In this document: piece after piece, positions 7,444 to 16,125 of the stretch | Layout of the letters: the number at the start of each line of letters is the position of its first letter | Numbering within the stretch: position 1 is the stretch's first letter | Assembly: GCF_000373625.1 (NCBI RefSeq) | Contig: NZ_KB891998.1 | Location: forward strand, 164,192 to 228,191 | Source of the DNA: Streptomyces sp. LaPpAH-108 | Lineage (GTDB): Bacteria; Actinomycetota; Actinomycetes; Streptomycetales; Streptomycetaceae | Direction: 5' to 3' | Length of the DNA stretch: 64,000 bases | Program-made: the position numbers and the translations under genes | Notes under the pieces: generated by a model | The model's input: only the letters and a program-made list of their open reading frames with translations | The model's database searches: none | What the model was told of the DNA's origin: nothing

Positions 7444-7728
7444 TCAGCTGGAGAACAGCATGTGGCCGAAGCTCTTGTGGCGGCGGTGGCCGTAGTGACC
7501 GCCGTGACCCCCGTGGCCGCCGCCGTGCGGGGCGCCCCAGGCGGGGGCGGGCGGGGCGGCCGGGTACGCCTGCGGGGCCGGGGGCTGCGCCCACTGGGAC
7601 TCCACGCGGGTCAGGGCCTCCAGCTCGCCGTAGTCGAGAAAGATGCCGCGGCAGCCGTCGCACTGCTCGATCTGGACGCCGTTGCGGTTGTAGGTGCGCA
7701 TGGGCGCGTGACACTTCGGACACTGCAT
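7444..7728 (-). CDS. Small TFIIB-type zinc-ribbon protein
   Basis: The protein has 94 residues. A zinc ribbon of the zf-TFIIB type occupies the first 45 residues (CPKCHAPM then CDGCRGIFLDYGELE). An Ala/Pro-rich linker and a Gly/His-rich stretch (about 68-85) follow, and the chain ends HKSFGHMLFSS. The His cluster could bind metal as well. GGAG (ggcgaggagtt) sits well before the ATG at 7728. Function is unknown; such proteins are common in Streptomyces. Confidence 0.88.
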   Translation of the reverse strand: MQCPKCHAPMRTYNRNGVQIEQCDGCRGIFLDYGELEALTRVESQWAQPPAPQAYPAAPPAPAWGAPHGGGHGGHGGHYGHRRHKSFGHMLFSS

Positions 7729-7853
7729 GGTCGGCTCAACTCCTCGCCGTAGGGTCCTGCTTGGTGTTTCCCCAGGACAGACTCCGTCCTGCCCCGGTCG
7801 GTTGCAGCCTATTCCGGGAAATCTCGGCTCAACCGGTCGGGGTCCGGCGGTCG

Positions 7854-8762
7854 TTACGGCTGGCCGGTCATGCGCGCGCAGGCGTCCACCACGGCCTGTT
7901 CGACCTCGTCGGGCGAACGGCCCGCGGTGAGCGCCTTGGTGAGCGCGAGGGCGGCGGTCTGCACGGTCAGGGCGCGGGCGGGCACGTCGAGTACGGGCCA
8001 GGGGTCGCCGTCGGGCGGTACGGCGGGGCCACCGGCGGCGCGGTAGGCGTCCAGGAAGCGGGTCCACTCCTCGGGCGGCAGCAGCCCGCAGGCGTACCAG
8101 GCGGCGGGGCGGGCGAGGTCCCAGGCGGGGCTGCCGACGCCGAGGTCGTCCACGTCGATCAGCCGCCAGGGGCCGTCGGGCGCGGGGTGCCGTACGAGCT
8201 GACCGAGGTGCAGATCGCCGTGGCAGAGGGCCGGGACGCCGGGTGCGGGGGCCTCGCCGCGTGCCCAGCCGGGCAGTGCGGCCCAGGCCCGCAGTACGGG
8301 TTGCGCGTCGGGGCAGGGAGCGGTCTCCAGGGCCTTCCTCAGCCGGGCCGTCGCGGCAGCCGCCTTGGCCGGTCCGCGCATCGGGGGCAACGGGCCGTCC
8401 AGGGGCGTGCGGTGGAGCCGGGCGAGGAGGGTGGCGGCGGCTTCCCAGGGGGCCGCGTCGGGGTCGTCACGGTCCACAGGGTCGCCGAGCGGCCAGTACG
8501 TGACGAGGCGGCCGTCCACGAGGACGGGAGCGGATGTGCGCGGGGCCAGCAGGACGTCCGGGAGGGCGGCGGCCACCGCGAGGCGCCGGGTGAGGTCGGC
8601 CGGGCCGGTGCCGGGGGCGTGGGCCTTCGCGACGGTGTCGCCGTGCCGGAGGACGGTGGCGTCGGGGCGGTCGGCGAGGAGCCCGGTGGGGCAGGCGCAG
8701 GGGGACGCGGTGCCGGGGTGGGCGGTGGCGGTGAGGTGGGCGGTCAGGGCGTCTGGGGTCAC
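7854..8762 (-). CDS. Aminoglycoside phosphotransferase (APH)-family protein
   Basis: The 302-residue kinase-like protein has the APH catalytic loop ALCHGDLHLGQLVRH (about 195-210) and the metal-binding LIDVDDLGVGSPAWDLARP. Members phosphorylate small molecules (aminoglycosides, choline, homoserine and others), and this sequence does not tell which. The GTG at 8762 (VTPDALTAHL) was chosen because everything upstream in frame is Arg/Pro-rich and looks non-coding. The 265 bp upstream contains only GC-rich imperfect repeats. Confidence 0.8.
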   Translation of the reverse strand: MTPDALTAHLTATAHPGTASPCACPTGLLADRPDATVLRHGDTVAKAHAPGTGPADLTRRLAVAAALPDVLLAPRTSAPVLVDGRLVTYWPLGDPVDRDDPDAAPWEAAATLLARLHRTPLDGPLPPMRGPAKAAAATARLRKALETAPCPDAQPVLRAWAALPGWARGEAPAPGVPALCHGDLHLGQLVRHPAPDGPWRLIDVDDLGVGSPAWDLARPAAWYACGLLPPEEWTRFLDAYRAAGGPAVPPDGDPWPVLDVPARALTVQTAALALTKALTAGRSPDEVEQAVVDACARMTGQP

Positions 8763-9027
8763 GGGGGCCTCGGGGCGGGGTGGCGGTGTGCGGCGAGGGT
8801 ACGGGGGCGGGGGTGCCCTTGGCGTCCGGCGGCGGGAACCCGTCGCGCACACCTGCTGCGCGGAGCCCCACAGCCACACCCGGCGCCCGGAGCCCGCGCG
8901 CCCGTCGGTAGGGATCGCGCGCCCATTGCCGGGAGCCCGCACACGCACCCGTCGAGGGGAGCCGGTGCACCTGCGGGCCGGAGTCCGCGCGCCTATGGGC
9001 GGGGAACCCCGGCCCGCGCCCCCGTCC

Positions 9028-10110
9028 TCAGTTGCGCAGCATCATCACGAGCAGCACCACCAGGCCGATCAGGAGCGCGCCGCCCACCGAGGCCAGGGTG
9101 ATCTTCGTCGCGCTGTACGGGCGTTCGCCGATGACCTCGCCGGTGCGGGCGTTGACCATCACCGGCCAGGTCCGGCCCGCGTGGACGTAGGTCAGGAACC
9201 AGACGGGCAGCAGGACCAGCTTGTAGGTGAGGGCGCGGTAGGAGGTGGACATCGAGAGGACCCGCTGCTCGTTGCCGCCGATGTCCCGCTTGCAGTCGGC
9301 GCGGATCACCGGGGCCATCCGTGCCTTCGCGGACTCGAGACCGGCCTCCGGTTCGACGTCGTAGCGGACGGTGCGGAAGCCCGCCAGGTACTCCTCCTGG
9401 TAGGGGACCGTCTCCGCCAGCGGCCAGGGGGCCAGCTTGTCCAGTTCCTTCTCCGGCACCTGGCCGCTGCCGGGCACCAGTACGTCGTCGAAGAACCGGT
9501 CGACCGTGCCGAACGCGGGCTGCCAGTTGGTGTGCCGTACCCGGCGGGTGCGGCCCTCGGAGTCCTCCTCCTCGACCCAGTAGTAGTCGCCGCGCTGGCC
9601 GGTGTAGCGGGTGCTGGTCTGTGCGTCGTACGTCCAGTGCGGCAGATAGCTGCCCCGGAAGGTCTCGGCCTCGGTGACCTTCTTCAGCTCGTCGGGCGCG
9701 AACCAGCGGGACTTCGTCCACTTCGCCAGTGCCGCGCGGGCCTGGTCGCGGCTGACCCCGAAGGGAAGGACCGCCTCGGGCACCACACGTTCGGTGCCGG
9801 AGGCGTCGGAGACCAACGAGGTGGCGCAGAAGGGGCACGTGTCGCTGAGCGTGTCGCTCTCGGTCACCGCGTGGCAGCCGGGGCAGGTGTACGTCTTCAC
9901 CTGGTCCGGGGCGGTGGCCCGGTGGGGCAGCGCGGCCAGTTCCTCGATGGGGTGCTCGGTGACCTGCCGGGGTATCGGCGTGATGTCCTGCTCGTGCTTG
10001 CAGTAGGGGCAGCGCAGCGCGTACGTCCCGGGCGCGTACTCGCTGACCCCGCCGCACGCCTCGCACTGGAACGCCCGGTCGGGCGCGGGCGCGACGTCCT
10101 GGTCCGTCAA
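9028..10110 (-). CDS. Membrane-anchored multi-zinc-ribbon protein
   Basis: The TTG start at 10110 has AAGGAG upstream and gives 360 residues. There are three CxxC pairs near the N-terminus (CEACGG, CPYCKHE, CPGCH...CPFC), forming two TFIIB-like ribbons. A long soluble domain (about 100-300) follows and the C-terminus has two hydrophobic segments (about 290-310 and 335-355). Such proteins are often called zinc-ribbon or primosomal N'-like, but no helicase motif is present. It is downstream of, and close to, the SPFH gene (40 bp), suggesting one operon acting at the membrane. Function is unknown. Confidence 0.82.
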   Translation of the reverse strand: MTDQDVAPAPDRAFQCEACGGVSEYAPGTYALRCPYCKHEQDITPIPRQVTEHPIEELAALPHRATAPDQVKTYTCPGCHAVTESDTLSDTCPFCATSLVSDASGTERVVPEAVLPFGVSRDQARAALAKWTKSRWFAPDELKKVTEAETFRGSYLPHWTYDAQTSTRYTGQRGDYYWVEEEDSEGRTRRVRHTNWQPAFGTVDRFFDDVLVPGSGQVPEKELDKLAPWPLAETVPYQEEYLAGFRTVRYDVEPEAGLESAKARMAPVIRADCKRDIGGNEQRVLSMSTSYRALTYKLVLLPVWFLTYVHAGRTWPVMVNARTGEVIGERPYSATKITLASVGGALLIGLVVLLVMMLRN

Positions 10111-10150
10111 CTCAGTTCTCCTTGTGGCCTGTTGCCGGAAGGTTCCGGGT

Positions 10151-11305
10151 TCAGCCCTGCGGGGGCAGCGGCGGCGGTACGTCGGCGAGCAGCGAGGCCA
10201 GCTCCGGGATCTGGTCCGCGGGCTGCCAGGCGGCCTGCCCGCTGCGCCAGACCAGGGTGGTCCGGGTCAGGTTCCCGGCCGCCACCTGTCCGGCCAGCGC
10301 GCTCTCGTCGTACGGGCCCTGCTGCTGTCCGCCGACGGCGAGGAACCAGCGCGGGGCGGTGGGCAGCGGCGGCGGGACATCGGCGGAGGCGGGGGCCGGG
10401 GCCGGGGCGGGCTGCGCCGGGGGCTGGGCCGCCGGGACCGGCGGGGCCGTCGTACCGGGCGTGCTCTGTGCGATCCGCTGGCCCAGTGCCATGCCCACGC
10501 CGAGGCCCACGGCGTCGCCGCCGGTGCCGGGGTTGGCGGCGGCGATCGTCATCGCGTCGGCGGCCTGGAGCTTGGCGTAGTCGTCCAGGTTGCCGGTGAC
10601 GGCCATCCGGGAGCGGGTGTCGATCGCCGCCTCGACCTCCGGCGGGACGCTGATGTTCTCGATGTGGAACCGGGGGACGGCGATGCCGGTGGCGGCCAGC
10701 TCCAGGGTGAGGGATTCGGCCAGCTGCCGTCCGATGCCGTCCTGCCGGGTGGCGAGGTCGAGCAGGGGAACGCCGGCGGCACCCAGCGCGGGGCCCAGCT
10801 TGGAGACGATCAGCTGCCGCAGGTGCTCGCCGACCTCCTCGGTGCGGAACTGCGGGTCGGTGCCGACCAGTTCGCGCAGCAGCGCGGCGGCGTCCACCAC
10901 CTGGGCGGCGAAGGTGCCGAAGGCGCGCACCCGGACCATGCCGAAGTCGGCGTCCCGCAGGATCACCGGGTTCTGGGTGCCCCACTTGAAGTCGGTGAAC
11001 TGCCGGGTGGTGACGAAGTAGACCTCGGCCTTGAACGGCGACTCGAAGCCGTGCTTCCAGCCCTTCAGGGTGGACAGGACCGGCATGTTCTGGGTGGAGA
11101 GGGTGTGGGTGCCGGGCTGGTAGACGTCGGCCAGGCGCCCCTCGTTGACGAAGACGGCGACCTGCGACTCGCGCACCACGAGCCGGGCGCCCATCTTGAT
11201 CTCGTTGCCGTGGCGCGGGAAGCGCCACACGATGGTGTCCCGGCTGTCGTCGGTCCACTCGATGATGTCGATGAACTCACCGCGGATACGGTCCATCAGC
11301 CCCAC
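10151..11305 (-). CDS. SPFH-domain protein with C-terminal GYF_2 domain
   Basis: The protein has 384 residues from GTG 11305 (a G-rich ribosome site precedes it; ATG 11296 is the alternative). Residues about 1-240 form an SPFH/virion-core-like band domain (EFIDIIEWTDDSRDTIVWRF, later HIENISVPPEVEAAID). A Pro/Ala linker follows, and the C-terminus (about 320-384) is a GYF_2-like domain (WFLAVGGQQQGPYDESAL). Proteins of this kind organise membranes and are usually partnered with zinc-ribbon proteins, as here. No trans-membrane segment is visible. Confidence 0.85.
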   Translation of the reverse strand: MGLMDRIRGEFIDIIEWTDDSRDTIVWRFPRHGNEIKMGARLVVRESQVAVFVNEGRLADVYQPGTHTLSTQNMPVLSTLKGWKHGFESPFKAEVYFVTTRQFTDFKWGTQNPVILRDADFGMVRVRAFGTFAAQVVDAAALLRELVGTDPQFRTEEVGEHLRQLIVSKLGPALGAAGVPLLDLATRQDGIGRQLAESLTLELAATGIAVPRFHIENISVPPEVEAAIDTRSRMAVTGNLDDYAKLQAADAMTIAAANPGTGGDAVGLGVGMALGQRIAQSTPGTTAPPVPAAQPPAQPAPAPAPASADVPPPLPTAPRWFLAVGGQQQGPYDESALAGQVAAGNLTRTTLVWRSGQAAWQPADQIPELASLLADVPPPLPPQG

Positions 11306-11436
11306 GACAATCCCCCACTCCCCCTGTTTCCGAAGGACCGCAGGTCCCGGGACGAAGGGCACCCCGGCGATCGAGCGATCAGCCGACAGTATGCCCATCA
11401 CGGTGCACTCTGTCGTGGTCGGGGCCCGGGCAGCGC

Positions 11437-11470
11437 AATGCCGGCGCAGCTCCCCAGCTGCGCCGGCATT
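11437..11470. terminator. Hairpin upstream of the SPFH gene
   Basis: A perfect 15-bp stem (11437-11451 and 11456-11470) with a CCCC loop. It lies between the small membrane-protein gene (ends 11559, leftward) and the SPFH gene, so it probably separates the two leftward transcripts. Confidence 0.8.
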
Positions 11471-11558
11471 TCGTGCCGTCCGCCGCACCCCCGTCCCCAC
11501 GGGGTTTCCAGGATGGATGGATGTGGCCCGGACCGCTCTTCCGGGTCTGGAGCGCTGG

Positions 11559-11735
11559 TCAGCGCCCCAGCATCGCACCCACGGACGACGCTTGTGTGGC
11601 CACCGTCTCCCACCCGTCGAAGACGAGGAGGAGCAGCAGTGCCAGGGGCAGGGCCATGAGGGTCGCCACCGCCGGGTGGCGGCGGCCCGTCCGGCGGGGG
11701 CCGGGCGTGGTGCGCCTCGGTGCCGTGTGGGCCAT
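11559..11735 (-). CDS. Small basic single-pass membrane protein (58 aa)
   Basis: An ATG at 11735 with GGAGGG 5-6 nt upstream opens a 58-codon frame beginning MAHTAPRRTTPGPRRTGRRH. The Arg-rich N-terminus (positive-inside) leads to one hydrophobic helix (about 24-38; LMALPLALLLLLVFDGW), and the chain ends SSVGAMLGR. Codon third positions are G/C-rich. It is probably a type II membrane peptide; the function and family are unknown to me. Confidence 0.65.
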   Translation of the reverse strand: MAHTAPRRTTPGPRRTGRRHPAVATLMALPLALLLLLVFDGWETVATQASSVGAMLGR

Positions 11736-11846
11736 GATCCCTCCAGGCTTTCCCTGGTCGTGCTCGGTGGTTCTTGTGTGGTCGCGCTTGATGAGAGCGG
11801 CGGGTGTGTGACCTCGGGGGACGAGTACCGCACCCGCCGCTTGACC

Positions 11847-12063
11847 TCAAATGTAGGCGCGGGGCGAGGTCGGGGGCGTCATGCCCTCGTATCGAATGGC
11901 GGGCCTCCCGGAGGATGAGCCCTCCTCGGCGAAGTACTCCCCTGGGTGGAGACCTCGCTCCGGTTCTCGGGGTCTTCCCGGAGGGGTCGCCCGTTGTCCG
12001 GACCGGGAGGCCGCCGCACGGGTCGCTCTCCACCCACGGGTGGATACGTATGACTTCAGTCAC
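11847..12063 (-). pseudogene. Possible frameshifted small gene upstream of the membrane peptide
   Basis: A GTG at 12061-12063 follows a strong GAGGAGG and opens MTEVIRIHPWVESDPCGG. The G/C-ending codon pattern then moves to a second frame (...DNGRPLREDPENRSEVSTQG) and a third (EYFAEEGSSSGRPAIRYEG), ending at TGA 11847-11849. This pattern suggests a gene broken by two frameshifts, but no homologue is recognised. The whole stretch could also be untranslated leader. Confidence 0.3.
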
Positions 12064-12381
12064 TTTGACCTCCTCGCGGTGACCTGCACCCTCCGGGATC
12101 GGGACGGCGGGCGCGGTGGTGGACCGCCGGGGGCCGCCGGTCCCGCGCGGGGCGCCGTCGCCACCGGCGGGCTGCGCACCGGACCCCAACCCCCTTGTCT
12201 CATCGACTTGTTGACTTCCCGTGACCCTCAACAGGTCCGCAATTGACCGTCTGCTGACCGTGCTTCACCTGGTGTGGCCGTCCGCGCAATCCGTCGGTAC
12301 CGGAGGGCGCGGCCTCTGCGCGCGGGCGGCCGTGGAAACGTAAGCTGGGCCCGTCACAGGGACCGGGCAGCGGGGATGAAC
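12064..12381. other. Divergent intergenic region before the Ser/Thr kinase
   Basis: No gene is seen in these 318 bases. The right half is richer in A/T and holds several TTGAC-type hexamers (near 12213 and 12244) and two TGACCGT copies 11 bp apart (about 12245-12262). These are candidate promoter or operator elements for the kinase, but none is decisive. Confidence 0.4.
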
Positions 12382-13806
12382 ATGGCGATGATGCGCCTGA
12401 GGCGCGAGGACCCGCGCGTCGTCGGCTCGTTCAGGCTTCACCGACGGCTCGGCGCGGGCGGGATGGGCGTGGTCTATCTCGGCTCCGACAAGAAGGGGCA
12501 GCGGGTCGCGCTGAAGGTGATCCGGCCCGATCTCGCGGAGGACCAGGAGTTCCGGTCGCGGTTCGCGCGCGAGGTGTCGGCGGCCCGGCGCATCCGGGGC
12601 GGCTGTACGGCGCGGCTGGTGGCGGCGGACCTGGAGGCGGAGCGCCCGTGGTTCGCGACGCAGTACGTGCCCGGCCCCTCCCTGCACGACAAGGTGGCCG
12701 ACGAGGGCCCGCTGGTCGCGGCCGAGGCCGCGGCGATCGGGGCGGCGCTCTCGGAGGGACTGGTCGCCGTCCATGAGGCGGGCGTGGTCCACCGGGACCT
12801 GAAGCCGTCCAACATCCTGCTGTCCCCCAAGGGCCCCCGGATCATCGACTTCGGCATCGCCTGGGCCACGGGCGCCTCCACGCTCACGCACGTGGGCACG
12901 GCGGTGGGCTCCCCGGGCTTCCTGGCACCGGAGCAGGTGCGCGGCGCGGTGGTCACCCCGGCGACGGACGTGTTCTCGCTGGGGGCGACCCTGGCGTACG
13001 CCTCGACCGGTGACTCCCCCTTCGGACACGGCAGTTCCGAAGTGATGCTGTACCGCGTGGTGCACGAGGAGCCCCAGCTGCACGGCGTACCGGACGCGCT
13101 GGCCCCGCTGGTGCGGGCGTGCCTGGCCAAGGACCCGGACGACCGGCCGAGCACTCTCCAGCTGTCCCTGCGGCTGAAGGAGATCGCGGCGCGCGAGGCA
13201 CAGGGCCTGGGCGACGTACGGCCGCCCGCGCCGCGCGTGGCGGAGGGCGACCGGGGTGCCGGGCGCCTGGTGGACACCTATCCGGACCCGCAGCGCACGG
13301 CCCAGGACCAGCAGCGCACCACCCAGCGGCGGCCCTCCCCCTCGGGCACGCCGCTGCCGCGCGGGGCCACACCCGCCCGGGGCGGGGCGCCTTCCCGGGG
13401 CGGGGCCCCCTCGCGGGGCGGCTCACGGCCGGGCGCGTCCCGGACGACCCCCGCGCCGCGTCCGCGTTCCACGGGCAACGGCCGCCCGGCCGGTCCCCGC
13501 AGCGGCGCCGGTCGTCCGGCGCCCCGCACCACGGGCACCCGGCTGCGCCCGGCCAACCCCCGGCTGCTGCGCCAGCGCCTGTTCGTCTTCGTGGTCGTGA
13601 CCCTGCTCGTGGCCCTGGGCATCGCCCTGGCCCAGGGGTGCACGGGTCCGTCCCGGGGACTCGGCGGCAACGGCACCCGGCAGACGCACGCCCAGCCGAG
13701 GACGGGCGCGGAGGGCGACGGAGCGCGGGTGGCGGACGGGATGCCGGTCGAGCGGGGGTACGACCCGACGCCACGGCCCGAGGGGCCCTCGCCCTCCGCC
13801 GAGTAG
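12382..13806 (+). CDS. Membrane-bound Ser/Thr protein kinase (PknB-type)
   Basis: The protein has about 474 residues. The kinase domain (about 15-275) has the Gly loop LGAGGMGVVYLG, the ALKVI lysine, the catalytic HRDLKPSN, the DFG motif (IIDFGIA) and the LAPEQ substrate segment. A long Pro/Arg/Gly-rich linker, including short GGAPSRGG repeats, leads to one trans-membrane helix (about 398-416; LFVFVVVTLLVALGIALA) and a short external tail without PASTA repeats. The ATG at 12382 was chosen because GGGGATGAAC sits at the right distance; ATG 12376 is too close to its ribosome site. Targets are unknown. Confidence 0.9.
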   Translation: MAMMRLRREDPRVVGSFRLHRRLGAGGMGVVYLGSDKKGQRVALKVIRPDLAEDQEFRSRFAREVSAARRIRGGCTARLVAADLEAERPWFATQYVPGPSLHDKVADEGPLVAAEAAAIGAALSEGLVAVHEAGVVHRDLKPSNILLSPKGPRIIDFGIAWATGASTLTHVGTAVGSPGFLAPEQVRGAVVTPATDVFSLGATLAYASTGDSPFGHGSSEVMLYRVVHEEPQLHGVPDALAPLVRACLAKDPDDRPSTLQLSLRLKEIAAREAQGLGDVRPPAPRVAEGDRGAGRLVDTYPDPQRTAQDQQRTTQRRPSPSGTPLPRGATPARGGAPSRGGAPSRGGSRPGASRTTPAPRPRSTGNGRPAGPRSGAGRPAPRTTGTRLRPANPRLLRQRLFVFVVVTLLVALGIALAQGCTGPSRGLGGNGTRQTHAQPRTGAEGDGARVADGMPVERGYDPTPRPEGPSPSAE

Positions 13807-13822
13807 ACCGCCGGGCGGGGTG

Positions 13823-14632
13823 CTACGGCGTGCGGCAGGTCGCGTAGAACGCCACCGCCGAGGCCGCCGCCACGTTCAGCGAGTCGATGCCCGCCGACAT
13901 CGGGATGCGGACCAGCTTGTCGGCCGCGTCCATGGCCGCCCGGGACAGGCCGTCGCCCTCGGTGCCCAGCATCAGGGCCAGCTTCTCGTGGTGCTCGGCG
14001 GCCAGTTCGTCCAGGGTGATGGAGTCCGGGCCCAGGCAGAGGGCCGCGATGACGAAGCCCGCGTCATGGAGCGTGCCCGCGTCCTGCGGCCAGGTGTCGA
14101 AGCGGGCGTAGGGCACCGAGAAGACAGCGCCCATGGAGACCTTGACCGCTCGCCGGTAGAGGGGATCGGCGCAGCGGGGGGTGAGGAGGACCGCGTCCAC
14201 GCCCAGGGCCGCCGCGTTGCGGAAGGCGGCGCCGAGGTTGGCGTGGTCGACCATGTCCTCGAAGACGGCCACCCGGCGCGCGGGGGCCAGGACTTCGGCG
14301 GCCGTCGGCAGGGCCTTGCGGCCCATGGAGGCGAGGGCGCCCCGGTGGACGTGGTAGCCGGTGACGCGCTCGGCCAGTTCCGGGCTCACGCAGTAGACGG
14401 GGGCGGCGAGTTCGTCGATGACGTCCCGCATCACCTCGGCCCACTTGGGGGTGAGCAGCATGGAGCGCGTGTCGTAGCCCGCCGCCCGCGCCCGGCGGAT
14501 CACCTTCTCGCCCTCCGCGATGAACAGCCCCTCGGCGGGCTCGCGCCTGCGGCGCAGCTCCACGTCGGTGAGGTTCGTGTAGTCGTGCAGACGGGGGTCG
14601 TCGGGGTCCGTGAGGGTGATGAGTTCGGCCAC
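13823..14632 (-). CDS. SpoU/TrmH-family RNA 2'-O-methyltransferase
   Basis: The 269-residue protein has an N-terminal substrate-binding region (GLFIAEGEKVIRRA) and a SPOUT domain with its three motifs: DHANLGAAFRNAAALGVDAVLL (shown in part; N and R conserved), LMLGTEGDGLS and IPMSAGIDSLNVAAASAVAFY. It methylates ribose of tRNA or rRNA with S-adenosylmethionine; the target base cannot be read from sequence. It is convergent with the kinase, with 16 bp between stops and no hairpin. Confidence 0.9.
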   Translation of the reverse strand: MAELITLTDPDDPRLHDYTNLTDVELRRRREPAEGLFIAEGEKVIRRARAAGYDTRSMLLTPKWAEVMRDVIDELAAPVYCVSPELAERVTGYHVHRGALASMGRKALPTAAEVLAPARRVAVFEDMVDHANLGAAFRNAAALGVDAVLLTPRCADPLYRRAVKVSMGAVFSVPYARFDTWPQDAGTLHDAGFVIAALCLGPDSITLDELAAEHHEKLALMLGTEGDGLSRAAMDAADKLVRIPMSAGIDSLNVAAASAVAFYATCRTP

Positions 14633-14716
14633 GGGAAGATGCTGCCTCGTTCTGGAGAGAGAAGGAAAAACGACGGTACGGGGTGCCCGCAGGCCCTCGG
14701 GCGTTCGTACGGCGGC

Positions 14717-15952
14717 TCAGGCGTCCGGCGTCGCCGGACCCACCGTGACCACCTCGCCGACCACGATCACCGCGGGCGGCTTCACCGCCTCGCGCCGTAC
14801 CGTCTCCTCGACCGTCGCGAGCGTCGCGTCCACCCGGCGCTGAGCGGCGGTCGTGCCCTCCTGGATCAGGGCGACCGGGGTGTCGGGGGACTTGCCGTGG
14901 GCGATCAGGGTCTCGGCGATACGGCCCATTTTGTCGACGCCCATGAGGATCACCAGGGTGCCGGTGAGCTTGGCGAGCGAGGGCCAGTCGACCAGGGAGC
15001 GCTCGTCGTCGGGGGCGACATGACCGCTGACCACGGTGAACTCGTGCGCGACGCCCCGGTGCGTGACGGGTATCCCGGCCGCGCCCGGCACAGAGACCGA
15101 GCTGGTGATGCCGGGGACGACCGTGCAGGGGATGCCCGCCTCGGTGAGCGCCTGGACCTCCTCCATGCCCCGGCCGAAGACGAAGGGGTCGCCGCCCTTG
15201 AGCCGCACCACGGACTTGCCCTGCTTGGCGTGCTCGATCAGGGCGTTGTTGATGGCTTCCTGGGCCATGTACCGCCCGTAGGGGATCTTCGCCGCGTCGA
15301 TCACCTCGACGTGCGGCGGGAGTTCGGCGAGCAGGTCGCGCGGGCCGAGCCGGTCGGCGATCACCACGTCGGCCTCCGCGAGCAGGCGCCGCCCGCGCAC
15401 GGTGATCAGGTCCGGGTCGCCGGGGCCGCCGCCGACCAGGGCGACGCCGGGGGTGCGGGTGCGGTGGTGGGGGGCGACCAGGGTGCCGTCGCGCAGGCCC
15501 GCCACGACCGCGTCGCGCACGGCGGCGGTGTGCCGGGGGTCGCGGTCGCGCGCGGTGGTGGTGAGGACGGCGACCGTCACGCCCTCGCTGGTCCCGGTGG
15601 CCGGGGTCCAGGCGGTGGCCGCGTCGGCGTCGTCGGAGCGTACGCACCACACGCGCTCGTGCTCGGCCTCCGCGGAGGCGGTGGCGTTGGCGAGCGGGTC
15701 GCTGGTGGCGATCAGGGCGTACCAGGCGCCGTGCAGATCGCCCTCGGCGTACGGCCGCCGCTCCCAGGTGATCTCGCCCGCGTCCGCCATCGCCTCCACG
15801 GAGGGCGTCGCCTCGGGCGAGACCAGCAGCACGTCCGCGCCCGCCGCGATCAGCGCGGGCAGACGGCGCTGGGCGACCTGGCCGCCGCCGAGCACGACCA
15901 CGCGGCGCCCGGCCAGGCGGAGTCCTACGGGGTAGGCGGGGTGTTCGGCCAT
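14717..15952 (-). CDS. Uroporphyrinogen-III C-methyltransferase fused to a precorrin-2 dehydrogenase-like domain
   Basis: The 411-residue protein has an NAD-binding N-terminal part (about 1-150; VVVLGGGQVAQRRL) like siroheme synthase CysG, and a C-terminal SUMT domain (about 165-405; VGGGPGDPDLITVRG, the RLKGGDPFVFGRG motif and VVPGITSSVSVPGAAGIPVTHRG in part). It makes precorrin-2 and possibly sirohydrochlorin, the branch point of siroheme and B12. There is no ferrochelatase extension. GAGGAG precedes the ATG at 15952. It is downstream of the cobT fusion on the same strand, separated by a hairpin. Confidence 0.9.
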   Translation of the reverse strand: MAEHPAYPVGLRLAGRRVVVLGGGQVAQRRLPALIAAGADVLLVSPEATPSVEAMADAGEITWERRPYAEGDLHGAWYALIATSDPLANATASAEAEHERVWCVRSDDADAATAWTPATGTSEGVTVAVLTTTARDRDPRHTAAVRDAVVAGLRDGTLVAPHHRTRTPGVALVGGGPGDPDLITVRGRRLLAEADVVIADRLGPRDLLAELPPHVEVIDAAKIPYGRYMAQEAINNALIEHAKQGKSVVRLKGGDPFVFGRGMEEVQALTEAGIPCTVVPGITSSVSVPGAAGIPVTHRGVAHEFTVVSGHVAPDDERSLVDWPSLAKLTGTLVILMGVDKMGRIAETLIAHGKSPDTPVALIQEGTTAAQRRVDATLATVEETVRREAVKPPAVIVVGEVVTVGPATPDA

Positions 15953-16049
15953 GAGGTGCGGCTCCTCGTCCAGCTCTGCGGTCGGCGCGCTACGGCGGCG
16001 GAGCGGCCCTGACGTGCGGATTTTACGGCGCCGGGGCGGGGTGCGGCAC

Positions 16050-16081
16050 GGGCGGTCCGGTGGGTGAACACCGGACCGCCC
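16050..16081 (-). terminator. Terminator after the cobT fusion gene
   Basis: A perfect 13-bp stem (16050-16062 and 16069-16081) with a 6-nt loop, 45 bp after the leftward cobT stop. It separates cobT from the methyltransferase gene. Confidence 0.85.
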
Positions 16082-16125
16082 GTCTCGCGCGTACATGTGC
16101 CCACCGCACGGTGAGCGGTGGCCGC

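Noticed and set aside
8763..9027. Coding extension of the phosphotransferase or a separate small gene
   Set aside because: All frames are Arg/Pro-rich without start signals or third-position bias; treated as intergenic.
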